NCBI RefSeq assembly: GCF_001544355.1
Contig: NZ_BCQI01000002.1
Coordinates: 98,403 to 162,402 of the forward strand
DNA from: Alicyclobacillus acidiphilus NBRC 100859
GTDB taxonomy: Bacteria; Bacillota; Bacilli; Alicyclobacillales; Alicyclobacillaceae
DNA: 64,000 nucleotides
Direction: 5' to 3'
Below are positions 26,552 through 35,897 of the stretch, in pieces. A program made the position numbers and the translations under genes. The notes beneath the pieces were generated by a model. That model saw only the letters and a list, made by a program, of their open reading frames with translations. It ran no database searches and was not told the DNA's origin. Every line of letters begins with the position of its first letter. Positions within the stretch are counted from its first letter, which is position 1.

Positions 26552-26570
26552 AACCATAACCATGGTAGAA

Positions 26571-26603
26571 GGGAACTGTCTGGCTCCGATCCAGACAGTT
26601 CCC
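26571..26603. terminator. Perfect 13-bp hairpin between convergent genes
   Basis: GGGAACTGTCTGG pairs with CCAGACAGTTCCC around a seven-base loop. There is no strong T run on either side, so it is a terminator by position and strength rather than by a full signature. Confidence 0.6.
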
Positions 26604-26665
26604 AATATACATAGCTCCCGTTTGATCCCGCGCCCGTCTGACCACGCCGGGCTGTATTCTTCCCT

Positions 26666-27391
26666 TCAAACGCGAATCAACACGCCGTCTTCCTGCAAGT
26701 CGTACAAGCGCTCTCCATGGCGTCGCAACCACGCTCTGTGCGTCTCGAAATTCGGCTGCAAACGGCCAACCACGGCCCAAAACGCGGGGCTGTGATTCAT
26801 CTGTTCCAGATGGGCCAACTCGTGGACGATGACGTAGGAAGCTACTTCGTATGGCGCTCCAATCAATCGCCAGTTCAAGTTGATGTTTCTGCGGCTGGAA
26901 CAACTTCCCCAACGCCGGGCCTGCTCTTTGATGGTCACGCGCGCAGGGTGCAGGCCGGAACGCGCTTCCCAGACCTGAACCTGTTCGCGAAGCCGCTCCG
27001 CCGCCAGGCTTCGCAAAAAGCGATACGTCATCCGATGCAGATCCCAATCGTTCACGTGACCTGGCACGATCACGCTGTGTGCCGTTGGGTCGAGCGTGAT
27101 CGACCGGCGCTTGGACGCCGTCGTCGCGATGGTGTACGCCTCGCCGCGAATGAGCACGGTGTCACCGGCTGCGATGGGCCGCTTGTAGACGGTGGTCGCC
27201 GCGGCTTGCTGCGAGAGGACCCACGACTGATGTTTTCTGATGGTTTGTTCGATCACGTCGTCCTTCACTTGCGTCGGGGCGCTCACGTGAAGCACACCGT
27301 CGCGCCAGCGGAGAATGATTCGAACTTGATGAGGACGGGCTGGCACCCGGATATAGGAAATCTGATGTTTGTCGAGCAGCAGAGACTTCAC
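26666..27391 (-). CDS. YgjP-type zinc metallopeptidase (SprT/M48-like fold)
   Basis: A 241-residue protein of the YgjP (DUF45) family. VIVHELAHLEQMNHSPAFW carries the HExxH zinc site and the later His; RRWGSCSSRRNINLNWRL is the other conserved block. The cellular substrate is unknown. The frame is open up to 27712, but GTG 27391 has GGAGAAAGG five bases upstream on the minus strand and gives the normal length. The downstream stop lies 62 nt from the convergent hairpin. Confidence 0.88.
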   Translation of the reverse strand: MKSLLLDKHQISYIRVPARPHQVRIILRWRDGVLHVSAPTQVKDDVIEQTIRKHQSWVLSQQAAATTVYKRPIAAGDTVLIRGEAYTIATTASKRRSITLDPTAHSVIVPGHVNDWDLHRMTYRFLRSLAAERLREQVQVWEARSGLHPARVTIKEQARRWGSCSSRRNINLNWRLIGAPYEVASYVIVHELAHLEQMNHSPAFWAVVGRLQPNFETHRAWLRRHGERLYDLQEDGVLIRV

Positions 27392-27518
27392 TTGGCCTTT
27401 CTCCAATCCGATTCGCCTCGCGGAATCGCGTGCTCCATCCATTGTACAGGATGGGGCATAACCGTGCCTATGCGTCGCAGAATAAGACATGGGATTGGCA
27501 TTCAAAGGGGGCGTTACT

Positions 27519-28055
27519 GTGAAGAGGCTGCGCAACGTCGGTCTAATGGTCATGCTCATTGGTTTGGGATTAACGGGATGCGGCCAGAACGGATCCAGTG
27601 GGCAAAGCCAACCTTCCGCACAAGGGCAAGCTGCTGCGGTACAAGGCGCTCTGCCGAGCACCATCGCGGATCCACCAAAACATTTGGACATTCCCCACTG
27701 GGGGGCGCGCAATCCGCATTTTCACGTCTTGTCTTCCGGTGATCAGATTCGGATTTCGTCGACCGATCACGGTTGGAATGGACAGTTTGTCGATTTGTAT
27801 TTCGTTCCGTATGCGAACGTAAAAGTCGAAGACGGCGACTATGCTGTTCGCGACACGGCCTCGCCGCAGCGAATCGCCACGGCTCGTATGAAGAACGACC
27901 AGACGTGGAGTGTCACGTGGAATACAAAGGGACATCCGCTTCCACAGACATTCTACATACTGGCGAGGACGAACACGGGGCAAGTGAATCTGGAACGAGT
28001 GATCAGATCATCTGGGAAGTATATTGATGGAGGCGCGGAGTCGTCGCTCCATTGA
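27519..28055 (+). CDS. Secreted lipoprotein of unknown function
   Basis: A 178-residue protein with a type II signal: basic N-terminus (VKRLRN), hydrophobic core and lipobox LGLTGC, so it should be lipid-anchored outside the membrane. A Gln/Ser/Ala linker follows, then a domain of about 130 residues rich in strands (HFHVLSSGDQIRISST, YILARTNTGQVN) that looks like a beta-sandwich. I recognise no family. GTG 27519 is chosen because AAAGGGGGCGTTACT precedes it. Confidence 0.8.
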   Translation: MKRLRNVGLMVMLIGLGLTGCGQNGSSGQSQPSAQGQAAAVQGALPSTIADPPKHLDIPHWGARNPHFHVLSSGDQIRISSTDHGWNGQFVDLYFVPYANVKVEDGDYAVRDTASPQRIATARMKNDQTWSVTWNTKGHPLPQTFYILARTNTGQVNLERVIRSSGKYIDGGAESSLH

Positions 28056-28105
28056 CTTGTCGTTTCTGATTCGTCGCTTCCAGTTCACCGTTTCGCGGAC
28101 TTTCG

Positions 28106-28615
28106 TCACATCTCGTCCGGGCTCTTGAACTGCTGCCACGCGATGTTGAACAACACGCCGCCGGCGATCGCGATCAACACGGAGATGACGGTTCGTATCA
28201 CGGTGTAGCGAACGCCAAAGAACGGCACTTCCGCGGGCAGTCTCGTCAGGGAGACGAGTTGCCAGGACGTGATGAACGCGAACACGGCGCCAGGAGTCGC
28301 GTCCGCCGACAAGAGGCCCGCCGCGATTGGGTAGACCGCCCACCGGGAGCCTGTGCCAAACAGGCCGAGCAAGGCCGCCAGGACGATGCCGAAGAGTCCG
28401 GATTTCGGACCGAACCACCGCGCGATGGAAGAGGGTTCGATCAACTGGGCTGCGAGACCGGCGGCGAACATCGAGACGACAATCCACGGAACGGATTGGG
28501 TGAGCATCGACCATGACTCATCCAATCCTTCTGCTGCGATGTGGGGGCTGACGAAACTCAGAACCACGTAGCTGCCACAAGTCACAATCGCCAAGACTAC
28601 CAGGCTCTTATCCAC
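28106..28615 (-). CDS. Half-size permease (ArsP/YraQ-like, DUF318)
   Basis: A 169-residue membrane protein with about five helices. The segment WFGPKSGLFGIVLAALLG followed by FGTGSRWAVYPIAAGLL resembles one half of the ArsP/YraQ permease family (COG0701); full members have two such halves. GTG 28615 has ACGGAG nine bases upstream. It starts 27 nt after the GH18 gene and is probably in its operon. The solute is unknown. Confidence 0.72.
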   Translation of the reverse strand: MDKSLVVLAIVTCGSYVVLSFVSPHIAAEGLDESWSMLTQSVPWIVVSMFAAGLAAQLIEPSSIARWFGPKSGLFGIVLAALLGLFGTGSRWAVYPIAAGLLSADATPGAVFAFITSWQLVSLTRLPAEVPFFGVRYTVIRTVISVLIAIAGGVLFNIAWQQFKSPDEM

Positions 28616-28642
28616 GCTTTTCAACTCCGTTGAAGGGATCGT

Positions 28643-30001
28643 TTACGGTTCCACCGTCCCGGACGATGCAGCCGAGCCATGCAGCATTTTGACGGTCGAC
28701 TGCCATGTTTGGGTATCGATCCAGTCCAACGACCAGACCGATATGCCAGCGAGACCATCGTCATTGACCAGCGCAAGGGTGTCCGCATACGTTTGGGCTG
28801 TCGGATACCAGATTTCAATATATCCGTCTGGCTGAGGGTAGCGCGTATACATCAGATCGAGCATGGAATTCCACGTTCCTGCAGGCGCGTGCGCTTCAGC
28901 CAAAAACGATTGAACACCGCCCGCACTGATTGCGGCGCTGGTCACTGAGCCGTCGTTGTGGACGTGCCAATAACGGGTATAAAACGGGACTCCGAGCACC
29001 AGTTTGTCGGTCGGTACGCCGGTGTCGAGCAGATCGTTGACACTTTGCTCAATCCAAGGCACGTCGGCGACGGGACCTGGGTCCTGATCTGAGCTCCAGT
29101 GTTCGTCGTACGCCATGAGGACGATCTCGTCCGCGTACTCCGCGAGACCCGCGTGGAAAAACGCTTCGTCATCGCGCAACGGCACAATATCCGGCGAGAC
29201 GTCTACGGACAAATTGATATTCAGCGGCTGCAGTTTACTATGCAGATCTTCGATGAACTTCGTGTACGCGTCGCGATCGTCGGATGCGATATTTTCGAAA
29301 TCGACGTTGATCCCGTCCAACCCGTACGTCTTCGCTTGATACACGAGTTCGTCCACCAAATTTTGTTCCGCACGCGGGTTTTGCAGTACGGAATGGGTCA
29401 GTGTGGACGAGAACTGGTTGTCGACCATTGCCCACACTTTGATGTGGTGCTGGTGCGCATATTGAACGACCGACGGCAGAACGCCGACGGAAATATTTCC
29501 GGATGCATCCTGCAATTCAAACCAGGACGGGCTGACGACGTTGATGCCCGGCGCGTCTTGCATCAATTGAATGCTCGCGGCGGATGTCGTGGCTGGAAGC
29601 CAGCCCATGGCGATTTTGTTGCCTGCTATGGCCCAGGTCGAGATCGACGACATCAACGAGGATTGACTTCCGTTTTCGTTGAGCACCTGGGTTGCGGTCT
29701 GCGGCAGTACGGATTCGAGTATTTGCTTTGGATTGGACAAGGGCACAGGCAGGCGGGCAAGCAGACTGTCGACCGCCGAACGCATGCGAGATGTGGAAGA
29801 TTCGCGATAGTCGGCCGTTCCGACAAGCTGATTCAATTCGATACTCGCAAACGCGTTGGCTTCGGACGAGGAGATTTCAGAAAAGAATTTGCTTCCAAAC
29901 AGGAAGACAATCGCACCCGTCATGGTGGCGACGAACAAGACGAGCGATAGACTGGCTGCTAGAAATTGAGATATCACCTGTCGGACGGGTTGGCGATCCA
30001 T
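28643..30001 (-). CDS. Membrane-anchored glycoside hydrolase family 18 protein
   Basis: A 452-residue protein: one N-terminal membrane helix (about residues 8-34), a linker region of about 80 residues, then a GH18 TIM barrel (about 120-440). The catalytic motif is YGLDGINVDFENI (DGxxxDxE with the acid Glu). SVDVSPDIVP, IVLMAYDEHW and GISVWSLDWID are further barrel strands. Similar Bacillus proteins (YaaH, YdhD, YkvQ types) act on spore or vegetative peptidoglycan; no LysM domain is present here. ATG 30001 is preceded by AAGGGAGTGTGTGCT. Confidence 0.88.
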   Translation of the reverse strand: MDRQPVRQVISQFLAASLSLVLFVATMTGAIVFLFGSKFFSEISSSEANAFASIELNQLVGTADYRESSTSRMRSAVDSLLARLPVPLSNPKQILESVLPQTATQVLNENGSQSSLMSSISTWAIAGNKIAMGWLPATTSAASIQLMQDAPGINVVSPSWFELQDASGNISVGVLPSVVQYAHQHHIKVWAMVDNQFSSTLTHSVLQNPRAEQNLVDELVYQAKTYGLDGINVDFENIASDDRDAYTKFIEDLHSKLQPLNINLSVDVSPDIVPLRDDEAFFHAGLAEYADEIVLMAYDEHWSSDQDPGPVADVPWIEQSVNDLLDTGVPTDKLVLGVPFYTRYWHVHNDGSVTSAAISAGGVQSFLAEAHAPAGTWNSMLDLMYTRYPQPDGYIEIWYPTAQTYADTLALVNDDGLAGISVWSLDWIDTQTWQSTVKMLHGSAASSGTVEP

Positions 30002-30082
30002 AGCACACACTCCCTTATGGCAAGGTCCTAAGGGAGTCTATGAATGGCTAGGACGGTTTAGAAGAGTGATAGGCCGGAAACG

Positions 30083-30763
30083 CTACGAACGATTGGGGGC
30101 CCATTCTTGGCGGCCGTCGGCCAATTGCTCCTTTTTCCAAATAGCGACTTCCTTCTTCAATCGCTCAATCAACAAATTGGCGACTTCGAACGCGTCTTTG
30201 CGGTGGGGGGCCGATGCGCCGCAGATGACCGCAATGTCAGTCGGTACCAGCGTTCCGATGCGATGCCATTGAAGCGTCTTGACACCTGGATACAAGCGCG
30301 CCACATCCGATTCGATTTGCTCCATCTGGCGACGAACCATCGCGCCATACGCTTCGTAGGTCAGGTGTTTCGTCTGTTTGGCGCCCGTCCATTCCCGCAC
30401 TGTGCCGATAAACAAAACTGTGCCGCCCTGATGCGGGTCTTCCAGGATGCGATACGCTTCGGACACATCGAGCGGTTCCGACGACAGACGGAGCGAGCCA
30501 GTTGAGAACGTATCTGTTTCACCGCCCCCGACAGGCGGCAAAAGGGCAATTTCGTCGGACGCTGTGAAATGATCCGCTGCCCGAGCCAGTTGATGGTTTC
30601 GCGCGACCATCACGTGGGCGAGGGCCTCCGACGCGTGCGGGTAGCGCGCCGCGACAAACGCGGGCAGTTCTCCGGCCGGCAATTGGCTGGGAATATCGAT
30701 TTCGATCTTGTCCGTGCCGAAGATCTCCTTCAAGTTCGCAAATAATCTGATCTGAATTTGCAT
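30083..30763 (-). CDS. moaDE: Fused molybdopterin synthase, MoaD-MoaE
   Basis: This 226-residue protein joins both subunits of molybdopterin synthase. Residues 1-81 are a ubiquitin-like MoaD ending in ALLPPVGGG; residues about 90-226 are MoaE with TVLFIGTVREWTGAKQ, YEAYGAMVRRQM, HRIGTLVPTD and IWKKEQLADGRQEW (catalytic lysines). Free MoaD must expose its GlyGly end for thiocarboxylation, so the fusion needs either cleavage or another route; processing is reported for mycobacterial MoaX. ATG 30763 has GAGGTGATCC upstream. moaC is divergent. Confidence 0.95.
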   Translation of the reverse strand: MQIQIRLFANLKEIFGTDKIEIDIPSQLPAGELPAFVAARYPHASEALAHVMVARNHQLARAADHFTASDEIALLPPVGGGETDTFSTGSLRLSSEPLDVSEAYRILEDPHQGGTVLFIGTVREWTGAKQTKHLTYEAYGAMVRRQMEQIESDVARLYPGVKTLQWHRIGTLVPTDIAVICGASAPHRKDAFEVANLLIERLKKEVAIWKKEQLADGRQEWAPNRS

Positions 30764-30816
30764 CAGGGATCACCTCATGTCAAAGTAGTAACAGGATCGA
30801 ATCGGGAGCGTGATCG

Positions 30817-31344
30817 ATGGTGTCTGAAAGACAGTTTACACATTTCACAGAAGATGGGCGACCTGTCATGGTCGATGTGAGTGAAAAGGCATTCACCAAG
30901 CGCACCGCAGTCGCGGAAGCGTTTGTTCGCATGCGCGGTGAAACTCGCGAGGCTATTGTACAACATGCCATAAAGAAAGGCGATGTCCTTTCGATCGCGC
31001 AGTTGGCAGGCATTATGGCAGCCAAACGCACGTCGGAATTGATCCCCTTGTGCCACCAGGTGCCTTTACACCATGTGTCGCTCGACATCGGGTTTGAGGA
31101 TACCGATGAAGCGCGTTCCAAAGCCCATTCCGCCGAGGATCCAGAGGCGATCCTTCGCATCGAATGCACGGTGGAAACGGCATACCAGACGGGCGTCGAA
31201 ATGGAAGCGTTGACGGCTTGCTCGGTTGCCGCGTTGACCGTCTACGACATGTGCAAGTCGATGGATCGGGGAATGTCGCTCGAGCAAGTGAGGTTGATCT
31301 ACAAGAGCGGCGGCAAAAGCGGAACATTTCGGGCCGATGCGTGA
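30817..31344 (+). CDS. moaC: Cyclic pyranopterin monophosphate synthase
   Basis: A 175-residue MoaC (the family is usually about 160), which with MoaA turns GTP into cyclic pyranopterin monophosphate, the first step of molybdenum cofactor synthesis. ELIPLCHQVPLHHV, the loop ETAYQTGVEMEALTACSVA and YDMCKSMDRGM are conserved. It is divergent from the fused moaDE; moaA is not in this window. Confidence 0.97.
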   Translation: MVSERQFTHFTEDGRPVMVDVSEKAFTKRTAVAEAFVRMRGETREAIVQHAIKKGDVLSIAQLAGIMAAKRTSELIPLCHQVPLHHVSLDIGFEDTDEARSKAHSAEDPEAILRIECTVETAYQTGVEMEALTACSVAALTVYDMCKSMDRGMSLEQVRLIYKSGGKSGTFRADA

Positions 31345-31446
31345 GATGCCGCCTCGTGGAGCCTGCGTGGAGCCGATGGTCGGAAAGATGTACAATGGAT
31401 AGGTGATGGAAGGCCTATGACACGTCGATGGTAGGGTGATGAATAG

Positions 31447-32352
31447 ATGGAACGCTTGGTTCAGTCGAAGCAGGAAAAAGCGTTGAAGATGGAAGAACAG
31501 CGGAAAAATCGTCCTGAATGGCTGAAAATCACCGCCAAGACGGGACCAAACTATACAGCGTTGAAAGACATCATGCGCTCACAATCGCTTCACACCGTTT
31601 GCGAAGAAGCGCACTGCCCGAACATCTTCGAATGTTGGGAGCAGCGCACAGCCACGTTTATGATCCTGGGCGACATCTGCACGCGAGCTTGCCGTTTCTG
31701 CGCCGTTCACACAGGCAAGCCGTCAGAGTTGGATCTTCGTGAACCGAAACGGGTGGCAGAAGCGGTTGTGGCGATGGGCCTGGAACACGTCGTGGTCACG
31801 AGTGTCGCCCGAGACGATTTGGCCGACGGCGGCGCATCCGTGTTCGCGGCGACCATCCGGGAAATTCGCCAACGCGTGCCCGGCTGCGGCGTCGAAGTGT
31901 TGATTCCCGACTTCGACGGCAACTGGGACGCGCTGAAAGTCGTCATGGACGCGCGCCCCGACATTCTCAACCACAACGTCGAGACGGTTCGTCGCTTGTC
32001 CGACGCGGTGCGATCGCGGGCGAAGTATGATCGCACGCTGGAACTGCTCGAGCGCGCGAAAGCTTTGCGGCCCGATGTGCAGACCAAGTCGAGCATCATG
32101 GTTGGCGTCGGCGAAACGATGGAAGAAGTGTTTGAAACGATGGACGACCTGCGGGCTGTCGGCGTCGACATCCTGACCATCGGCCAGTATCTGCAGCCGA
32201 CCGAAAAGCACCTCGTCGTCGAGAAATTCTACACGCCGACGGAGTTTCTGCGGATGCGCGGGGAAGGTTTAAAACGGGGATTTCGGCACGTCGAATCAGG
32301 GCCGATGGTTCGCAGTTCGTATCACGCGAAAGATCAGGTCGTCAGAGCGTAA
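31447..32352 (+). CDS. lipA: Lipoyl synthase
   Basis: A 301-residue radical SAM enzyme that inserts two sulfurs into octanoyl groups. Both clusters can be read: the auxiliary [12 protein letters not shown] and the radical [11 protein letters not shown]; the closing RSSY motif is in [11 protein letters not shown]. It is followed 12 nt later by lipB, so the pair covers the full octanoyl transfer and sulfur insertion route to lipoate. The start ATG is preceded by GGTAGGGTGATGAATAG, a modest site. Confidence 0.98.
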   Translation: MERLVQSKQEKALKMEEQRKNRPEWLKITAKTGPNYTALKDIMRSQSLHTVCEEAHCPNIFECWEQRTATFMILGDICTRACRFCAVHTGKPSELDLREPKRVAEAVVAMGLEHVVVTSVARDDLADGGASVFAATIREIRQRVPGCGVEVLIPDFDGNWDALKVVMDARPDILNHNVETVRRLSDAVRSRAKYDRTLELLERAKALRPDVQTKSSIMVGVGETMEEVFETMDDLRAVGVDILTIGQYLQPTEKHLVVEKFYTPTEFLRMRGEGLKRGFRHVESGPMVRSSYHAKDQVVRA

Positions 32353-32364
32353 GGAGGGTGTCGC

Positions 32365-33051
32365 GTGACAGTCGAGATCGAGTGGCGGGAACTCGGGACG
32401 ATGCACTATGACGAGGCGTTGCGGCTGCAAATGGACCAAGCGTCGGCGTTGTTGAACGGGGGCGAGGACCGACAAGCCGTCTTCGTCGTGGAGCATCCCC
32501 GCACCATCACCATCGGGCGGAACGGTTCGTTCGCCAACGTGGTAAAACCCGTGCAGGAACTCGAAGCTTTGGGATTCACCATTCGCGAGGTCGATCGCGG
32601 CGGCGACGTCACCTACCACGGTCCAGGACAATTGGTGGTCTACCCGGTCCTCCATCTGGCTCCGTGGGACAACGACGTATCTGCCTACGTGCGCAAGCTG
32701 GAAGAAGTAGTGATCAGATCTCTGGCGGAGGTCGGTATCGTCGGCGAGCGCGTGGAAGCGTATCCTGGCGTCTGGGTCGGCGAGAACAAGATCTGCGCCG
32801 TGGGCGCTCGCGTCAAACGGAGATCGAGCGGGGAGTTTGTGACATACCATGGATTCGCGCTCAACATCAACACCCAACTCGACGATTTCGCGACCATCGT
32901 CCCTTGCGGGATTCACGACAAAGGAGTGACGTCCATTCAGAAGGAGTTGGGCGCTTTACAGGACTTCCAGGAATGGGCGGAGCGGATCCAGCGAATCTTC
33001 TTGTCCGTATTCAATGCTGTGGTGAGCCCGGAGGTCAAGGTTGGACGCTGA
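32365..33051 (+). CDS. lipB: Octanoyl-ACP:protein N-octanoyltransferase
   Basis: A 228-residue LipB that moves octanoate from acyl carrier protein to lipoyl domains. RGGDVTYHGPGQLVVYP is the family signature; the reactive Cys is in TIVPCGI and the Lys in KICAVGARV. LipB (rather than LipM/LipL) in a Bacillota genome is less usual but known. GTG 32365 follows AAGGAGGGTGTCGC. It overlaps the following M20 gene by 11 nt. Confidence 0.96.
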   Translation: MTVEIEWRELGTMHYDEALRLQMDQASALLNGGEDRQAVFVVEHPRTITIGRNGSFANVVKPVQELEALGFTIREVDRGGDVTYHGPGQLVVYPVLHLAPWDNDVSAYVRKLEEVVIRSLAEVGIVGERVEAYPGVWVGENKICAVGARVKRRSSGEFVTYHGFALNINTQLDDFATIVPCGIHDKGVTSIQKELGALQDFQEWAERIQRIFLSVFNAVVSPEVKVGR

Positions 33052-34201
33052 CAGTACGGCCGTGCTGGTTCGCGATGTCAGACAGACGTTTTTCTCCCTG
33101 CTTGGCATTCCCAGTCCTTCGCTGCAGGAAGGCGCGTTGGCCCGATACTGCGTTGCTCGTCTTCGCGAATTGGGAATGACGGTCGAGGTCGATCGCGCCG
33201 GGGAAGAGATCGGCGCCGACACGGGGAACCTGATCGCGTGGTTGCCAGGGGACACGACGTTGCCGACCATCCTTCTTTGTGCCCACATGGACACGGTGCC
33301 ATCGGCGGTGGAGGTTCGACCAAGGGTGGACGAAGGCGGGATCGTGCACACGGACAAAACAGCCGTCTTGGGCGCCGATGACAAGGCTGGTGTTGCCGCG
33401 ATCCTCGCGGCGTTGCGGCAAATCCGCCGCCTTCGCCCGACGCATGGTCCCATCCAGGTCTTGTTGACCATCGCCGAGGAGCGCGGTATGGAAGGCATCC
33501 GCCGTCTGCAGCCGCAGCGGTTGGCGGCGGACTTCGGGCTGTGCCTCGACAGCGACGGCCCGGTGGGGACATTCGTCGTCACGGGCATGGGATGCGTGAG
33601 TTTTCGGATTGAATACGGCTTCAGAGCAAGTCCCGCAGATGTTCGCCAGACGAGCGCGGTGCGAACGCTGCGCCAAGTGCTGGTCGAGCTGCGGCGTTCA
33701 CCCGCGTTTGCCGATGTGCAATGGGAGATTGCGCAATTTATGGGTGTCGAGCGCGATCACGGCCTCGGCGTTCAGGCCGTTGGCCGCATTCGATCGTGGT
33801 CCAACCGCCAGTTGCAGGCGGCGGTTCGGGCCATGCGAACGGCGTTTCAATCGCTGGCGATGCGGACGGACTCGTATTTTATTCTGGAGACCGACGTCTC
33901 GTTTCCGGCGTACGACATTCCGGCTCACAGCATGGTTCGCGAGCGGATCGAACAGAGTATGCGCCGTTGCGGTCTCACACCTGTCCCCATGCGGGTTACG
34001 GACGGTAGTGACGCAAATTGGCTGTGCGGCGAGTTCGGGCTGCCTGTGGTCAATCTCGGAATGGGTTACGAGCACGCACACAGTGTACGCGAGCGGATTG
34101 CGATCTCAGACATTTGCGATGTGACTCGAGTTGTGTTGGACTTTGTAGCGAATCCACCGCGAAACCCGCTTGAAGGAGGGGCTTGGCATGGCCAACCATG
34201 A
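33041..34201 (+). CDS. M20 family peptidase, PepT-like
   Basis: A 386-residue dizinc peptidase. The ligands are in CAHMDTVPS, LGADDKAGVA, IAEERGMEG (catalytic Glu pair), CLDSDGPVG and YEHAHSVRE. It resembles the tripeptidase T branch (YqjE-like) of the family; the substrate is not certain. TTG 33041 follows CCGGAGGTCAAGG and overlaps lipB. It is different from the M20 enzyme at 25119, which is of the hippurate hydrolase branch. Confidence 0.92.
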   Translation: MDADSTAVLVRDVRQTFFSLLGIPSPSLQEGALARYCVARLRELGMTVEVDRAGEEIGADTGNLIAWLPGDTTLPTILLCAHMDTVPSAVEVRPRVDEGGIVHTDKTAVLGADDKAGVAAILAALRQIRRLRPTHGPIQVLLTIAEERGMEGIRRLQPQRLAADFGLCLDSDGPVGTFVVTGMGCVSFRIEYGFRASPADVRQTSAVRTLRQVLVELRRSPAFADVQWEIAQFMGVERDHGLGVQAVGRIRSWSNRQLQAAVRAMRTAFQSLAMRTDSYFILETDVSFPAYDIPAHSMVRERIEQSMRRCGLTPVPMRVTDGSDANWLCGEFGLPVVNLGMGYEHAHSVRERIAISDICDVTRVVLDFVANPPRNPLEGGAWHGQP

Positions 34202-34718
34202 ACGAACCATCGACACAGAGCCGATCTTCGAAGGTCGGATGATCCGCGTGAACAAGCTGACGGTCGAATTGCCAAACGGCAAGACTAGCACTCGCGAAGT
34301 CGTGGTGCATCCAGGCGCCGTCGCTGTGTTGGCCGAGGTCAGCCAGAATCGCGTGATCTTGGTTCGCCAGTACCGGAAGGCTTGCGAGAAGGAACTGTGG
34401 GAGATTCCTGCCGGCAAGCTGGAAAAGGATGAAGACCCGTTGCAGGCGGCGATTCGAGAACTCTCCGAGGAAACCGGCTACGTCGCCGCTAAACTGGAGC
34501 CCATCTACCGATTTTACACGACGCCCGGCTTCACGAATGAACGCCTGCATGTCTACTATGCCGACGAATTGACAGAAGGAGACGTGCACCCCGACGAGGA
34601 CGAGTTTGTCGACGCTCGCGCCTTTACGCGCGACGAAGTCGAGCGGATGATGGCGTCCGGCGAGATTGAGGACGCGAAGACCTTGATTGCGCTTCTGTGG
34701 TGGAGAACGCGCGCTTGA
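34188..34718 (+). CDS. nudF: ADP-ribose pyrophosphatase, Nudix family
   Basis: A 176-residue Nudix hydrolase; the Nudix box is AGKLEKDEDPLQAAIRELSE followed by ETGY, complete. FFYTTPGFTNE-like sequence (FYTTPGFTNERLHVYY) after the box is typical of the ADP-sugar branch (Bacillus NudF). It removes ADP-ribose. ATG 34188 follows AAGGAGGGGCTTGGC and overlaps the M20 gene; its stop overlaps the EndoQ-like start. This nudF-EndoQ-spoIIM-xerD order is shared with Bacillus. Confidence 0.94.
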   Translation: MANHERTIDTEPIFEGRMIRVNKLTVELPNGKTSTREVVVHPGAVAVLAEVSQNRVILVRQYRKACEKELWEIPAGKLEKDEDPLQAAIRELSEETGYVAAKLEPIYRFYTTPGFTNERLHVYYADELTEGDVHPDEDEFVDARAFTRDEVERMMASGEIEDAKTLIALLWWRTRA

Positions 34719-35896
34719 AGTCGTTGTACGCGGACTTTCATGTGCACGTCGGGGAGGCCAAAGGGAGACCGGTCAAAATTGCGGCCGCGCGCAGCTTGAC
34801 CTTGCCGCGGCTGTTGGAGCATGCGAGGTACGTCAAAGGGTTGGACGTCGTCACGGTGATCGATGGTGTGTGCGATCACGTCCTCGAGGAGATCGACGAC
34901 CTTTTCGCCAAGGGCGAGTTGACTCAGGCACAGGGCGGCGGTCTGCTGTATCGCGGCGAATTGCTCGTCATCCTGGGGGCGGAGGTCGAATTGAGCGGTC
35001 CGTTCGGCCGCGCCGCACACTTTGGATGCTGGTTTCCCAACCTGGATGCCGCGAGGGATTTCAACGCTTGGCTCAAAGGTGTCCAACGCAATACGAGCCT
35101 GTCGTCCCAACTGGCGCGAACGGATGCCGGCGCTCTGGCGAAAGCGACGCACGAACGCCGCGGATTATTCGTCGTTCACCACGCGTTCACGCCTTTCAAG
35201 GGGATTCTTGGGGCCGCCGTGGACCATCTGTCCGAGTTCGTCGACACTCATCAGATCGACGCGCTGGAACTCGGCTTGTCGGCCGACACGGCGATGGCGG
35301 ATCGGATTGAACACATTCGTCCATTCACGTTTCTTTCCAACTCCGACGCGCATGGGCTTGCAACCATCGCGCGCGAATTTAACCGCATCAGGCTCAATCG
35401 CCTGTCTTTTGACGAAGTGGCGGCGCTTGTGCACAAGCGGAGTCCCGGCTCGATCGTCCTGGAGAATTTCGGACTGCATCCAGCCCATGGCAAATATTAT
35501 CGATCGCGCTGCCGCAAGTGCGGCATGTACCTCGACGATGATCGGCAGTGCGTGTGCGGCACCGCACGGCACCACGTCGTCGGCGTAGCGGAACGCGTGT
35601 CGCAGCTCGCGAACGGGGACAGTGCGCTGCATCCGCCGGATCGACCGCCCTACCGACACATTGTGCCGCTTCGATCCATCCCGGGGCTCGGCCCGAAGGC
35701 GTACCAGCGGATCCTGGACGCGTTCGGTACGGAACTTGCCCTGTACGAAGATGGCGTGACGTTGGCGGCACTTGCCGACGTGATCGATAGGAAGCTGGCC
35801 GAACGCGTGTTTGCGGCCCTGTGCGGCGACGTGTCGTTCCGTGAAGGCGGCGCCGGGCGCTACGGAAGGATGTTGGTAGGCGAAGATGTGAACTAG
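34715..35896 (+). CDS. Endonuclease Q family protein (PHP domain, YqxK-like)
   Basis: A 393-residue protein with PHP-type metal motifs ADFHVHVG, VVHHAFTPFKG and FLSNSDAHGLA, then a zinc-ribbon-like cluster (CRKCGMYL and CVCG), and a helix-hairpin-helix-like segment IPGLGPKAYQRIL near the C-terminus. EndoQ of archaea and some Bacillus cuts DNA next to deaminated bases; the same activity is likely but unproven. TTG 34715 gives MKSLYADFHVHVG and has GGTGGAG nine bases upstream; it overlaps nudF by four bases. Confidence 0.9.
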   Translation: MKSLYADFHVHVGEAKGRPVKIAAARSLTLPRLLEHARYVKGLDVVTVIDGVCDHVLEEIDDLFAKGELTQAQGGGLLYRGELLVILGAEVELSGPFGRAAHFGCWFPNLDAARDFNAWLKGVQRNTSLSSQLARTDAGALAKATHERRGLFVVHHAFTPFKGILGAAVDHLSEFVDTHQIDALELGLSADTAMADRIEHIRPFTFLSNSDAHGLATIAREFNRIRLNRLSFDEVAALVHKRSPGSIVLENFGLHPAHGKYYRSRCRKCGMYLDDDRQCVCGTARHHVVGVAERVSQLANGDSALHPPDRPPYRHIVPLRSIPGLGPKAYQRILDAFGTELALYEDGVTLAALADVIDRKLAERVFAALCGDVSFREGGAGRYGRMLVGEDVN

Positions 35897-35897
35897 A

